Shown here in pieces: positions 43,726-53,211 of a stretch of 64,000 bases of DNA. The stretch spans positions 1-64,000 of the forward strand of contig CAJTNY010000003.1 of assembly GCA_910577875.1 (NCBI GenBank). Reading direction: 5' to 3'. The stretch comes from an uncultured Christensenella sp. (GTDB lineage Bacteria > Bacillota > Clostridia > Christensenellales > Borkfalkiaceae). The position numbers and the translations under genes were made by a program. The stretch's first letter is position 1. Each line of letters opens with the position of its first letter. The notes beneath the pieces are model-generated. The model had not been told where the DNA came from. It worked only from the letters and a program-made list of their open reading frames with translations, and searched no databases.

Positions 43726-45522
43726 CTATTCTCCCGCAAACTGTGAATTGTATAACCCAGCGTAAAAACCGTTTAAGTTTATAAGTTCTTCGTGGTTGCC
43801 CTGTTCGACTATATTTCCGTCGCGCATTACAAGTATCAAATCAGCATTCTTTATTGTAGAAAGCCTGTGCGCGATTACGAAACTCGTACGCCCCTGCGTC
43901 AATTTATCCATAGCTGTCTGTATGATTTCTTCAGTTCGCGTATCGACGTTCGAAGTAGCTTCGTCAAGTATCAGAAGCGGAGAATTCTCAGACATCGCTC
44001 TCGCAATAGTAATGAGTTGTTTCTGTCCGCCCGAGATATTCGACTCATTTTCCATATAGTATTCGAGACCGTTCGGTAAAGTATTTATATAGTGCGAAAT
44101 ACCCGCTTCTTTTAAAATTCCGTCAAGTCGTTCCTTTGACACGTCGGTTTTAGAGAACAGAATATTTTCTTTTATCGTTCCTTCGAACATCCATGTGTCC
44201 TGCAATACCATTCCGAAAATATCGTGAATTTCCGAACGCGGCATATCTTTGATTGAAACGCCGTCGATTGTAATGTCCCCTCCGTCAAGTTCATAGAAAC
44301 GCATCAATAAATTTACAAGCGTAGTTTTGCCTGCGCCCGTAGGGCCGACAATAGCAACTTTCATTCCGGGAGCAATCTTAGCGGAAAAATCAGAGATTAT
44401 AATTTTATCGGGTGTATAGCCGAAGCGCACGTTTTTAAACTCTACTTCGCCGCGAATTTCGCCTTTTCCGTCCTCGGATAAGAGTTTACGCTGCTTTCCG
44501 CTTTCATCGGATAATTCTTCCTCTTCCGTAAACCCGTATATTCTGCCCGCCGCCGCTGCAGCCATTTGAAGACTGTTCATAGCTTGCGCCATCTGGCTCA
44601 TAGGGCTTTGAAATAAATTAATATACAACAAAAATGCGGAAATAGTACCGAAAGTCACACCTGCGCCGCTATTCATCAAAAGTCCGCCGACTACACACAC
44701 AGCCGCGTATGCAAAATAAGAAATGAACGTCATCGCAGGCATCATAAGCCCCGCGACCGCCTGAGCTTTAAAGACCGAACCTCGAAGCCTTGAATTCTGT
44801 TCTTCGAAATGCCCCGTCATTCTTTCTCCTGCGTTGAAAGCCTGAATAACCGCGTGTCCTGTATAATTTTCTTCAACCGTTCCGTTGAGTTCCGCTAGAT
44901 ACTGCTGGTTTTTCTGGAACTGCGGCATAGCTATTTTAGTTATAATCATAATCAAAACAAGCATTAACGGAACAATAAGTAAAACCGTAAGCGCCATCTG
45001 CCAAGCCGTAACGAACATAGCGATAAGCACGCCCGTAAGCATAAACACTGACGAGAAAAACATAGAAATCGCCTGGTCCACAGACTGGGTAATCGTATCT
45101 ACGTCGTTTGTAATAATCGAAAGCGTATCGCCGTACTGGTGCGAATCGAAATAGCCCAAAGGAACCGCGTTTATTTTCTTCGAAATATTGCTTCTTATCC
45201 CGCGAGCATATTTCTGAGTGACGGTAACCATTATAAAATTCGCCGCGTAATTGCAAATTGCATTGCTTCCGTAAAACACTATTAAAATTATCGAAAGCTT
45301 AGATACCTTTTGCAAATCTATTACTGCGTTTGCAGGAACCGCGATTTCGTCAGTGAACTTTGAAAAAACCTGAGGAGCGTAGACCGAAAGGACGGTTGAA
45401 AACGCTATAAACAGCAGAGAAATCAGTATATTTATTTTATAAGGCGCGAGCGCTTTGATAAGGTTTTTTATATTACCCTTACCGCCGTTTGCAACAGCGC
45501 CCATTTTTCCGTGTCCCATCAT
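43726..45522 (-). CDS. ABC exporter half, catalytic subunit
   Basis: The 598-residue protein has six membrane helices (about 30-340) and an ATPase domain with Walker A GPTGAGKTTLV, signature ISGGQKQLITIARA, and Walker B LLILDEATSNVD with the catalytic Glu. It is fused as membrane plus ATPase domain. The start overlaps the stop of the partner gene by 4 nt. Together they form a heterodimeric exporter for drugs, lipids or peptides; the cargo is not shown. Confidence 0.92.
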   Translation of the reverse strand: MMGHGKMGAVANGGKGNIKNLIKALAPYKINILISLLFIAFSTVLSVYAPQVFSKFTDEIAVPANAVIDLQKVSKLSIILIVFYGSNAICNYAANFIMVTVTQKYARGIRSNISKKINAVPLGYFDSHQYGDTLSIITNDVDTITQSVDQAISMFFSSVFMLTGVLIAMFVTAWQMALTVLLIVPLMLVLIMIITKIAMPQFQKNQQYLAELNGTVEENYTGHAVIQAFNAGERMTGHFEEQNSRLRGSVFKAQAVAGLMMPAMTFISYFAYAAVCVVGGLLMNSGAGVTFGTISAFLLYINLFQSPMSQMAQAMNSLQMAAAAAGRIYGFTEEEELSDESGKQRKLLSEDGKGEIRGEVEFKNVRFGYTPDKIIISDFSAKIAPGMKVAIVGPTGAGKTTLVNLLMRFYELDGGDITIDGVSIKDMPRSEIHDIFGMVLQDTWMFEGTIKENILFSKTDVSKERLDGILKEAGISHYINTLPNGLEYYMENESNISGGQKQLITIARAMSENSPLLILDEATSNVDTRTEEIIQTAMDKLTQGRTSFVIAHRLSTIKNADLILVMRDGNIVEQGNHEELINLNGFYAGLYNSQFAGE

Positions 45523-47408
45523 AAACCGAGTTCCTCCTTTGAAAGTTGCGAAAGCGCTATTTCGCGGTATACGGGACAGCTTTGCAATAATTCTTTATGA
45601 GTGCCCGTTCCCACGGCTTTACCGCTGTCGAGAACGATTATTTTATCAGCGTCTATAATAGTGCCGATTCTCTGCGCGACTATCAATTTCGTAGCTCCGC
45701 CTACCGAAGCTTTCAAGTTTTCGCGCACTTTTTTATCGGTTTTATAGTCAAGCGCCGAGAACGAATCGTCAAAAATTAATATCTGAGGTTCGACCGCTAC
45801 CGCGCGAGCTATTGAAAGACGCTGTTTCTGTCCGCCCGATACATTTTTACCGCCCTGTGAAATTTCCGAATCGTAACCTTTTTCCATATTGTTTATGAAT
45901 TCGTCGGCTTCGGCTGTCTTTGCCGCCGCGATTATTTTTTCGTCGGAAATTTCGGGATTGCCGAAAGCTATATTTTCCTTTACAGTGCCCGTAAACAAAA
46001 CTCCTTTCTGCGGAACATAGCCTATAAGACTGCGCAGAGTTTTCTGTTTAACCTTCCTTACGTCCGTACCGTTTATCAGCACCTCTCCCTCTGTTGCGTC
46101 GAAAAATCTGGGCACGAGATTTATGAGCGTAGATTTTCCGCTTCCGGTAGAACCGATAAACGCAACCGTTTCGCCCTTTTCGGCTTTGAAAGTTATATCC
46201 TGAATTACGAACGCTTCCGAATCGGGATAACCGAACGACACGTTTTTAAACTCGACCGTTCCCTCTTCTGTAAACTCCTCTTCCGTTTCAGGGTCGCAGA
46301 CGGATAGCGGAGTTTCCAAAATTTCGTTGATACGCGTCGCGGAAACCTGCGCTCTCGGCATAAGCACGAACATCATCATAAGCATCATAAACGCCATTAT
46401 TATCTGCGAAGACAATTGGGTGAACGCCATAACCGTCGCATAATCGGTTTCTCCCTTATTTATAAGAGATGCACCTATCCAGTATATGGCAAGCGCGACG
46501 CCGTTCATAATAAGCATCATTACAGGCGACATAAGCGCCATCATTCTGCCTGTAAACAACTGTGTTTTAGTTATTTCGGTATTCGCTTTTTCGAATTTCG
46601 CCATCTGATAATCTTCGGCGTTATAAGCTCTTATAACGCGCAGTCCCGTCAAATTTTCACGCGAGACGCCGTTCAGTTTGTCTACGAGTTTTTGCATAAG
46701 TTTAAACTTAGGCATTACAAAAAGCATTAAAATTAACAGGAACAATACCAAGAATATTACCGCGACTACGGTTGCGAGCGTAAGCTGCCAGCTAGTCGCC
46801 TGTATTTTACAAATAGCCCATATAACCGTAACGGGCGCGGCAAAAGCCATACGCAGCATAAGTATGTTCGCAATCTGAACCTGCTGGACGTCGTTTGTCG
46901 TACGTGTTATAAGCGACGGAGTCGAGAATCTGTCGCGTTCCGCAATCGAAAATCCGTCGACTTTCGTATACACCGCCGTGCGCAGTCTTAAAGAAAGTCC
47001 CGAAGCTACATAAGACGCAATAAGCCCCACGGCGGATTGGCACGCCATACAGCCGAGCGCGACTAAAAGCATCATACCGCCGTCATTCCAAATATCGCCT
47101 GCCGACGCGACTGCTATATCTCTTATAAGATTTACCGCTTCCGCCGGCAATCCGGCTCCGTTATTCGCTATAAAGTATTCAGCCGTATATTCCCAGCCGT
47201 TAGCAGATACCATTCCCGCGAGCATTCCGCCGAGTTCTGGAATACTTGCGGGATTATTGTGATAATTTAGGTACATAATCGAATTGATTATATTCCGCGT
47301 AAAATCAACCAAAGTTATAGTGCAGTATACCTGCAATACGGTAAGCCCCGCAAGAAGAACCAAAAGCACCCAATCTTTGGCACGCAATTTTTTGTAAAGC
47401 TTGAACAT
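45519..47408 (-). CDS. ABC exporter half, degenerate-site subunit
   Basis: The 629-residue protein has six membrane helices with an enlarged extracellular insertion between the first two (about 45-125), then an ATPase domain with GSTGSGKSTLI and VSGGQKQRLSIARA. In Walker B the catalytic Glu is replaced: LIFDDSFSALD instead of DEATSALD. This is normal for the non-catalytic half of asymmetric heterodimeric exporters. It is the first gene of the ABC-ABC-GtrA operon, with AAAGGA about 10 nt before its start. Confidence 0.92.
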   Translation of the reverse strand: MFKLYKKLRAKDWVLLVLLAGLTVLQVYCTITLVDFTRNIINSIMYLNYHNNPASIPELGGMLAGMVSANGWEYTAEYFIANNGAGLPAEAVNLIRDIAVASAGDIWNDGGMMLLVALGCMACQSAVGLIASYVASGLSLRLRTAVYTKVDGFSIAERDRFSTPSLITRTTNDVQQVQIANILMLRMAFAAPVTVIWAICKIQATSWQLTLATVVAVIFLVLFLLILMLFVMPKFKLMQKLVDKLNGVSRENLTGLRVIRAYNAEDYQMAKFEKANTEITKTQLFTGRMMALMSPVMMLIMNGVALAIYWIGASLINKGETDYATVMAFTQLSSQIIMAFMMLMMMFVLMPRAQVSATRINEILETPLSVCDPETEEEFTEEGTVEFKNVSFGYPDSEAFVIQDITFKAEKGETVAFIGSTGSGKSTLINLVPRFFDATEGEVLINGTDVRKVKQKTLRSLIGYVPQKGVLFTGTVKENIAFGNPEISDEKIIAAAKTAEADEFINNMEKGYDSEISQGGKNVSGGQKQRLSIARAVAVEPQILIFDDSFSALDYKTDKKVRENLKASVGGATKLIVAQRIGTIIDADKIIVLDSGKAVGTGTHKELLQSCPVYREIALSQLSKEELGL

Positions 47409-47457
47409 CGCTAGTTAAATCCTTTTTCGTAATTAATTCAGATACGTTTTATCATAT

Positions 47458-47475
47458 CATAATAATATTATTATG
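47458..47475. promoter_or_regulatory. 18-bp palindrome between the exporter and rubrerythrin
   Basis: CATAATAATATTATTATG is a perfect palindrome in the divergent control region. The A/T composition and size recall PerR/Fur boxes, which would suit rubrerythrin, but the match to the Per-box is not exact. Confidence 0.5.
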
Positions 47476-47597
47476 TAAAATTCGATACGCCGCTAAAACC
47501 AAAAATCATTAAAATTTCACGCGATAAACAAATAATACCAAAAAATATCGGAATAAAACGCTTAATACTTCTCAAAATAATTTTGACGGAGGAAAAT

Positions 47598-48194
47598 ATG
47601 CAATTTGACGAAACTAAGACTTACAGAAATCTTGCAAGGAGTTTTGCGGGCGAAAGCCAGGCGGGTATGAGATACCAGCTCATTGCCAAACTTGCAACCA
47701 AGCAGGGTTACGCTACTCTTGCAAACGCTATCAAGGTGCTTGCAAAAAACGAAACGGAACACGCGAGAAGGTTCTTTGAAGAGCTTTCAAAGCGCGGCGA
47801 AAAACTCGACAATATCGATTTGGACGCGGGTTATCCCTTTCACAGCGGTGATTTGGGAGAGAGTTTGGCTCTCGCCGCCGACGACGAACACGAGGAACAT
47901 TCCGTAATTTATCCTGCTTTTGCAAAAGACGCGGAAGACGAAGGTTTTAAAGATATTGCCGCACTTTATAGACTTGTTGCGCAAGTCGAAGTCAGGCACG
48001 AAATGATTTTCAGATACCTCCACGAAGCGTTTTCAAAGGGTGTGCTTTTCAGCAACGAAACGCCTATACTCTATATTTGCAGCGAGTGCGGTTATATGCA
48101 CACTTCGACCAAGGCTTGGGACGTATGCCCCTTGTGCAAACATAGTCAGGGTTACGTTGAATTGCATATCCCGTTTCAAAAGGAGAAAATATGA
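47598..48194 (+). CDS. rbr: rubrerythrin
   Basis: The start follows ACGGAGGAAAAT; a TTG five codons earlier lies before that site. The 198-residue protein has the diiron four-helix domain (Glu in FAGESQAG, ETEHARRF, DEHEEHSVIYP, QVEVRHEMIFRY) and a C-terminal rubredoxin domain (CSECGYMHTS and CPLCKHSQGY). It reduces hydrogen peroxide with electrons from the NADH/rubredoxin chain, a main oxygen defence of anaerobes. A tiny basic ORF follows at once. Confidence 0.95.
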   Translation: MQFDETKTYRNLARSFAGESQAGMRYQLIAKLATKQGYATLANAIKVLAKNETEHARRFFEELSKRGEKLDNIDLDAGYPFHSGDLGESLALAADDEHEEHSVIYPAFAKDAEDEGFKDIAALYRLVAQVEVRHEMIFRYLHEAFSKGVLFSNETPILYICSECGYMHTSTKAWDVCPLCKHSQGYVELHIPFQKEKI

Positions 48195-48286
48195 AAAAAA
48201 CTAACGAAAACACCAAGAACCAGAAGAACAACAAGGTAAGCGGGACGAAGAACTGTGGCAAAAACAGCACGAAGAACTGTAAATAA
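48191..48286 (+). CDS. tiny Lys/Asn-rich protein after rubrerythrin
   Basis: A 31-codon frame starts 11 nt after AAGGAG, overlaps the rubrerythrin stop by 4 nt and ends TAA. The product is rich in Lys, Asn and Thr and has two Cys (TKNCGK, TKNCK). The good ribosome site and coupling favour real translation. I know of no assigned function. Confidence 0.5.
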   Translation: MKKTNENTKNQKNNKVSGTKNCGKNSTKNCK

Positions 48287-48374
48287 TTTTAAAGACAGTT
48301 ACGACCCCAACGGAAGTTACACGGGAACGCCCTTAGACGGCGGAAAGCCTATTCAGGACGCGGACGATTTATAA
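48255..48374 (+). CDS. small DPNGSYTG...QDADDL protein
   Basis: A frame beginning with GTG inside the previous ORF, in another frame, encodes 39 residues ending SYDPNGSYTGTP then GGKPIQDADDL. Short proteins with a DPxGSYTG and a terminal QDADDL are common in Clostridia, so this is probably a real gene even though the start is uncertain and no ribosome site is visible. It could also have been joined to the preceding ORF by a frameshift. Function unknown. Confidence 0.5.
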   Translation: MAKTARRTVNNFKDSYDPNGSYTGTPLDGGKPIQDADDL

Positions 48375-48397
48375 GAGCCGTGTAACGAAAAAAAAGG

Positions 48398-48430
48398 GCG
48401 CGGGACGAATTTTCGTCCCGCGCTTTTATT
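48398..48430 (+). terminator. terminator of the rubrerythrin operon
   Basis: A 12-bp perfect stem (GCGCGGGACGAA) with a 2-base centre, A tract before and TTTTATTT after; works both ways. Confidence 0.85.
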
Positions 48431-48436
48431 TCGTTT

Positions 48437-48607
48437 CTAATATTTAAGCGTTAATTCGATTTTCGTTCGGACACCCGCTATTTTCAGTTGATATCTCCCT
48501 TCGGGGATACCGCTTAAATCGAGCGCGCCGCCAAAACTGCCTTCGGCGACGGTATACACGGTTTTATCTTTTACGAGAACGACCTTGCCTTTCCACCAGA
48601 CTGCCAA
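48437..48607 (-). CDS. short unassigned reading frame after ftsY
   Basis: Directly after ftsY a frame reads with a hydrophobic start (CFVICALAVWWKG), a beta-rich middle (VVLVKDKTVYTVAEG) and an ending KIELTLKY. The pattern is convincingly protein-like, but the only usable start in frame is TTG at 48607; the frame stays open to about 48650 with no ATG. It may be a one-helix membrane protein with an odd start, or a gene that has lost its beginning. Confidence 0.35.
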   Translation of the reverse strand: MAVWWKGKVVLVKDKTVYTVAEGSFGGALDLSGIPEGRYQLKIAGVRTKIELTLKY

Positions 48608-48665
48608 CGCGCATATGACAAAACATAAATTTGCGAGAAATCCCGAGAATATCGAATTTTACTTT

Positions 48666-49562
48666 TTAAATCAACGCGTCGATAAAGTCTTCGGCTGAGA
48701 ATTTCTCCAAATCTTCGAGCTTTTCGCCCGTTCCGACGAAAGCAACGGGGATTTGAAGTTCGCTGCAAAGCGAGATTACGAAACCGCCCTTTGCCGAACT
48801 GTCGAGTTTTGTCAGAACTATTCCGTCAAGCTCCACAGCTCCGTCGAACACTTCCGCCTGATTTATTGCGTTTCCGCCCGTGGTAGCGTCGAGTATTAAA
48901 AGTTTATAGAAATTAGCTTGAGGGCATTCGCGTTCAACAACGCGCGACATCTTTTTCAGCTCTTCCATAAGGTTTGCTTTAACGTGAAGCCTGCCAGCCG
49001 TGTCAATAATGACGACATCGGTTCCCTTTGCTTTCGCCGAAGAAAGAGCGTCGAAAACAACAGCCGAAGGGTCGCTCCCTTCCTCGTGTTTGACTATTCT
49101 TACTTTTGCCCTGTCCGCCCATACGGTAAGCTGGTCGGCTGCCGCCGCTCGGAAAGTATCCGCCGCCGCTACGGTCACGCTTTTTTTCCGACTTAAAAAA
49201 TAATTCGCAAGCTTGCCGACGGTAGTCGTCTTACCGACGCCGTTCACTCCGACGAGCATTATTACGGCGGGATATTTTATTTCGAGTTCTTCCGCTTCGG
49301 TAAGTTTCTCTTCCAAAACGTCCTTTAACAAATCTGTGACGAACTCTTTATCTTTAAGTTTCTCTTTTTTAGCTTCGAGGCGCAATTCTTCGACCACTTC
49401 TTCCGCAGTCTTAACCGAAATATCCGCGCCTATTAAAATTTCTTCGAGTTCGTCATAAAATTCATTGCCGAGTTTATTTTTAGAAAACAAATTAGAAAGC
49501 GCGCCCGCAAGTCCGTCGCGCGTCTTTTTAAGCGCGTTTTTTATCTTCGAAAAAATTCCCAT
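48666..49562 (-). CDS. ftsY: signal recognition particle receptor FtsY
   Basis: The 298-residue GTPase has the N domain (about 1-85) and G domain with GVNGVGKTTTVGKLA, DTFRAAAADQL, IIDTAGRL and TKLDSSAKGG. It docks ribosomes bearing SRP at the membrane. The protein is short and lacks the long acidic A domain, as is usual in Firmicutes. It is the last gene of plsX-rnc-smc-ftsY, 37 nt behind smc. Confidence 0.96.
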   Translation of the reverse strand: MGIFSKIKNALKKTRDGLAGALSNLFSKNKLGNEFYDELEEILIGADISVKTAEEVVEELRLEAKKEKLKDKEFVTDLLKDVLEEKLTEAEELEIKYPAVIMLVGVNGVGKTTTVGKLANYFLSRKKSVTVAAADTFRAAAADQLTVWADRAKVRIVKHEEGSDPSAVVFDALSSAKAKGTDVVIIDTAGRLHVKANLMEELKKMSRVVERECPQANFYKLLILDATTGGNAINQAEVFDGAVELDGIVLTKLDSSAKGGFVISLCSELQIPVAFVGTGEKLEDLEKFSAEDFIDALI

Positions 49563-49599
49563 AGTTACACCTTTATCAAAATTTATTAATACACTGCGT

Positions 49600-52500
49600 T
49601 TAAGCGACAGTATCCCCGCCGAGTTTCGACTCGACTTCGGAAAGTTTAACCGAAACTATCTTTGATACGCCTTTTTCTTCCATTGTAACGCCGAACAGAA
49701 TATCCGCGTTCTCCATAGTGGGCTTTCTGTGGGTTATTACGATAAACTGTGTATCGCTTGCGAACTTTTTAAGGTATTTTGCATACCTTGCAACGTTAGC
49801 TTCGTCGAGCGCCGCCTCTATTTCGTCGAGAACGCAGAACGGCATAGGACGCATTCCTATGATCGCGAAAAGAATCGCAATAGCCGTAAGCGCGCGCTCG
49901 CCGCCCGAAAGGAGCGAAATTTTAGTAAGCTTTTTGCCCGGGGGACAAGCGATGATTTCGACGCCCGCATTCAAAGGATCTTCGCAGTCGGTGTAATCGA
50001 GTTGAAGCTCTGCTTTACCGCCGCCGAACAATTCTTTGAACGTCTTTTTAAAGTTCTCGTTTATGAGATTAAATCCGTCGTCGAAAATTTTCTGCATTTC
50101 TGAGCGTATATCGTCGAGCGCGGAAGTCAAATCTGCGATAGCCTTTTCCAAATCTTCCTTCTCCGCCGTCATCTTTTCGTAGCGACGGGAAAGTTCGTCG
50201 TACTCCTCGACCGCGTTATGGTTTACCGGTCCCAAGACCGTTATAGCTCTTTTAAGATTTGCGATAGTCTGTCCTGCCGTCGCAGTGTCGTAACCTTCTT
50301 CCTTATATTTCAGACAGCCTTCGTAATCTTCTCCGTACTCTTCCGAAATTCGCGTCTGCAAATATTCGAGGTCGCTGTCTATTTTTTGAAGCGCGAGCGC
50401 GAGCATACTCTGCTCTTTTGTAAGTTCTTCCTTTTCCTTATAAGCCGAAAGTCTTTCACTGTCGTACTGCATAACGCGCTTGTTGAGCTCGTCCTTTTTC
50501 GCGTGCACCTCCGCAACCTGCCTGTTGAGGTCCGCGACAACTTCCTGTTCTTCCTTCGAGAGCGCCGCCTGCTGAGCCTGACGGGTAAACATCTGCATTT
50601 CTTCCTCTATCTGAGGAATGCTTGCTTTTGTCTTTTCAAGCCTGATTGAAAGACTTTCCCTTTCCGTATTCAGTCTCGCAACGTTCTCTGCGCCAGATTT
50701 CAACGCGCTTTCCAAAGACGCTATTTCCACTAAAAGCGCATTTAATTTTTCCGTCTTCTGCGCGCGCTCCGCCGCAAGTTTATCGTATTCGGCGCTCATA
50801 TCGTCTATTGCCGACGAAGCCTTATCCGACTGGGCGGACAAATCGCTCGCACCCTTGCTCACTCCCGTAAACTCGCTATCAAGGCTCGAAAGTCTGTCTT
50901 CGAGCGCTTTCAACGACTGACCGTAAGCCGCATACTCGCTTTCGGCGCTTGTTACGCCGTTTAACAACTGCGATTGTTTTTCGGTTACGGCGGCAAGTTC
51001 AAGCCTCGAATCCTGCAATCTCTTAATGAGAAGCTGTAATTCCGAGTTTGCCTCCGTTTTCTTTTCTTCGTATTCTTTACGCTTTATTTCCGAACGGCTC
51101 AAAATCGATTTTTTGGTATCTATACCTTCCTCGATTTCCTTGATGCGCCTTTCGTTTGCAAGAAGGTTCCCTGCTATTTCTCGCTTTGAACCGCCGGTCA
51201 TAGAACCCGAAGTCGAAATCACGTCACCGTCCAAAGTCACTATTTTAAACGCTCGCGGGTATCTTCTCGCAATCTGCGTTGCGTTCTGAATATTGTCTAC
51301 GATAAGAGTATTCCCGAGCAGATTATGTATGACGTTTTCAAATTTCTTATCGAAGCGTACCAAATTAATCGCAAATCCGAGCGCGCCGTGTTCGCGGACG
51401 GCAGATTTAATCTGCTCGTTTTCCGTTCTCGGTCTTAACGCGTCTATCGGAAGGAACGTTACCTGACCGGAGCGTGTGCGTTTCAGATACTCGATTAAAT
51501 ATCTAGCGTCGTCGCGCGTGCGGGTTATGACGTTCTGCATAGCGCCGCCGAACGCGGTTTCTATCGCGACCTCGTAATCTCCGTCGCACCTGACTATATC
51601 CGCAATCAGACCCTCGATTTTTTCGGAGAGAACCAAATCCCCTCTCGCGTCGCTTAAAAGTTTTTTAACCGAATAAATATATCCGTCGAACCTGTCGCGC
51701 AGGGCTTTGCAGGTAGTCAAACTGTCGTTGAGGCTGGCAATCTGCGCCTGAGTATCGTACGTCTGTCTAATGAGCTGTTGTATCTTTTCTTCTAGTTCAC
51801 GCGTCTTGGTTTCGGCTTGTTCCAAAAGCTCGTTCTCACTGCCGAGAAAGCCGTTTAAAACTTTGCCGCGTTCTAAACACCCGTCGTATTCTCCGCGAAA
51901 ATTATCGCGGCGGACGCGGATTTTTTCCATTTCCGCCTTAATCTCAGACAGTCTTTCTTTCAATAAATCTTTCTGCGCCGAAAGCGAACCCATATTCTGG
52001 CGCATATCCGAAAGGTCTTTGAACGTATCCATTACTTTCTTGCGGTGCTCGCCCGTCATATATTCGTAATCGGCAATGCGTTTTGAAAGTTCTTCTATAT
52101 CTTTTCTGAACTCTTCCGTGGAACAGCGCAAAGTATTCATTCTTTCCGTGTTCTTCGAAGCGTATGCGTCGTTTCTTCTTATTTCTCTTTCTATGTCGTC
52201 GATACGCTTCGCGGAGTATGCAATGTCTTCCTGCGCCGCGGCAAGCTTTGCCTTGACGGAACGCGCCTTTTCGGTAAAGAGCTTCGACTCTCCGCTTCTG
52301 TGCTCGATACCGACTTCGTAACGGCGTAGCCTTTCGTTCAAATCCTGCAACTGCAAATCCGCCGAAGCAATCTCATCGCGTCTGACCTGATACTCGGAAA
52401 GAAGTTTTTCCGAAAGCGCGGTCACCTCGGCTATACGCAAAGCTACTGCGTAAGCTTTTTCGTTCAGCGCTTCTTTTTCGCCCGCGGCGCTGTCGTGGCG

Positions 52501-53199
52501 GGATATGTAAAGATTCATTTCGTGACGGCGGAGCTGGTCGTAAAGCTCTCTGTATCTGAGCGCGTTTTCCGAAGCCTTTTTCAAGGGTCCTATCTGTCTT
52601 TCTACTTCCGACATACGCTGCGCGAAAACGTAGAGGTTGTCCGTAGACGCCTTTAACTTTCTCTCCGCTTCGGCTTTTCTGTCCTTGAATACGACTATAC
52701 CCGTTGCCTCTTCGAATATTGAACGCCTGTCCTCGGGTTTGGCGTTCATTATCTGCTCTATTCTTCCCTGACCGATAATGGAGTAGCCCTCTTTCGCAGC
52801 GCCTGCGCCGTGCAAAAGTCCCGTAAGTATTTTCATTCGCGAGGGCTGTTTGTTTAAAAGATATTCGCTGTCTCCGCTTCTGTAAAGTCTTCTTGTCATT
52901 TCGACTTCGTCGCAGTCTATATCGAATATGCGCTTCGTATTGTCGAAAGTCAAAGTGACTTCGCAAAAAGACATCTGACGTCTGGCTTCCGTCCCTCCGA
53001 AAATTACGTCCATCATCTGCGAACCGCGCATCATTTTAGCCGACTGTTCGCCGAGAACCCAGCGGATAGAATCCGCAACATTAGACTTTCCGCATCCGTT
53101 CGGACCGACTATACAAGTTACGCCGTCGCCAAGAGGAATAGTCGTCTTGTCCGCAAAAGATTTAAAACCTACCAATTGTATTTGTTTGAATGAGCCCAT
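49600..53199 (-). CDS. smc: chromosome partition protein SMC
   Basis: The 1199-residue protein has Walker A GPNGCGKSNVADSI near residue 32-45, two long coiled coils (about 170-500 and 680-1030), a hinge (about 515-665) and at the C-terminus the signature LSGGERALTAIAILF with Walker B FCVLDEIEAALDEANV. It forms the condensin core with ScpA/ScpB, which are not in the window. The length is typical. It begins 12 nt after rnc. Confidence 0.97.
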   Translation of the reverse strand: MGSFKQIQLVGFKSFADKTTIPLGDGVTCIVGPNGCGKSNVADSIRWVLGEQSAKMMRGSQMMDVIFGGTEARRQMSFCEVTLTFDNTKRIFDIDCDEVEMTRRLYRSGDSEYLLNKQPSRMKILTGLLHGAGAAKEGYSIIGQGRIEQIMNAKPEDRRSIFEEATGIVVFKDRKAEAERKLKASTDNLYVFAQRMSEVERQIGPLKKASENALRYRELYDQLRRHEMNLYISRHDSAAGEKEALNEKAYAVALRIAEVTALSEKLLSEYQVRRDEIASADLQLQDLNERLRRYEVGIEHRSGESKLFTEKARSVKAKLAAAQEDIAYSAKRIDDIEREIRRNDAYASKNTERMNTLRCSTEEFRKDIEELSKRIADYEYMTGEHRKKVMDTFKDLSDMRQNMGSLSAQKDLLKERLSEIKAEMEKIRVRRDNFRGEYDGCLERGKVLNGFLGSENELLEQAETKTRELEEKIQQLIRQTYDTQAQIASLNDSLTTCKALRDRFDGYIYSVKKLLSDARGDLVLSEKIEGLIADIVRCDGDYEVAIETAFGGAMQNVITRTRDDARYLIEYLKRTRSGQVTFLPIDALRPRTENEQIKSAVREHGALGFAINLVRFDKKFENVIHNLLGNTLIVDNIQNATQIARRYPRAFKIVTLDGDVISTSGSMTGGSKREIAGNLLANERRIKEIEEGIDTKKSILSRSEIKRKEYEEKKTEANSELQLLIKRLQDSRLELAAVTEKQSQLLNGVTSAESEYAAYGQSLKALEDRLSSLDSEFTGVSKGASDLSAQSDKASSAIDDMSAEYDKLAAERAQKTEKLNALLVEIASLESALKSGAENVARLNTERESLSIRLEKTKASIPQIEEEMQMFTRQAQQAALSKEEQEVVADLNRQVAEVHAKKDELNKRVMQYDSERLSAYKEKEELTKEQSMLALALQKIDSDLEYLQTRISEEYGEDYEGCLKYKEEGYDTATAGQTIANLKRAITVLGPVNHNAVEEYDELSRRYEKMTAEKEDLEKAIADLTSALDDIRSEMQKIFDDGFNLINENFKKTFKELFGGGKAELQLDYTDCEDPLNAGVEIIACPPGKKLTKISLLSGGERALTAIAILFAIIGMRPMPFCVLDEIEAALDEANVARYAKYLKKFASDTQFIVITHRKPTMENADILFGVTMEEKGVSKIVSVKLSEVESKLGGDTVA

Positions 53200-53211
53200 A
53201 TAAACCTTGTC

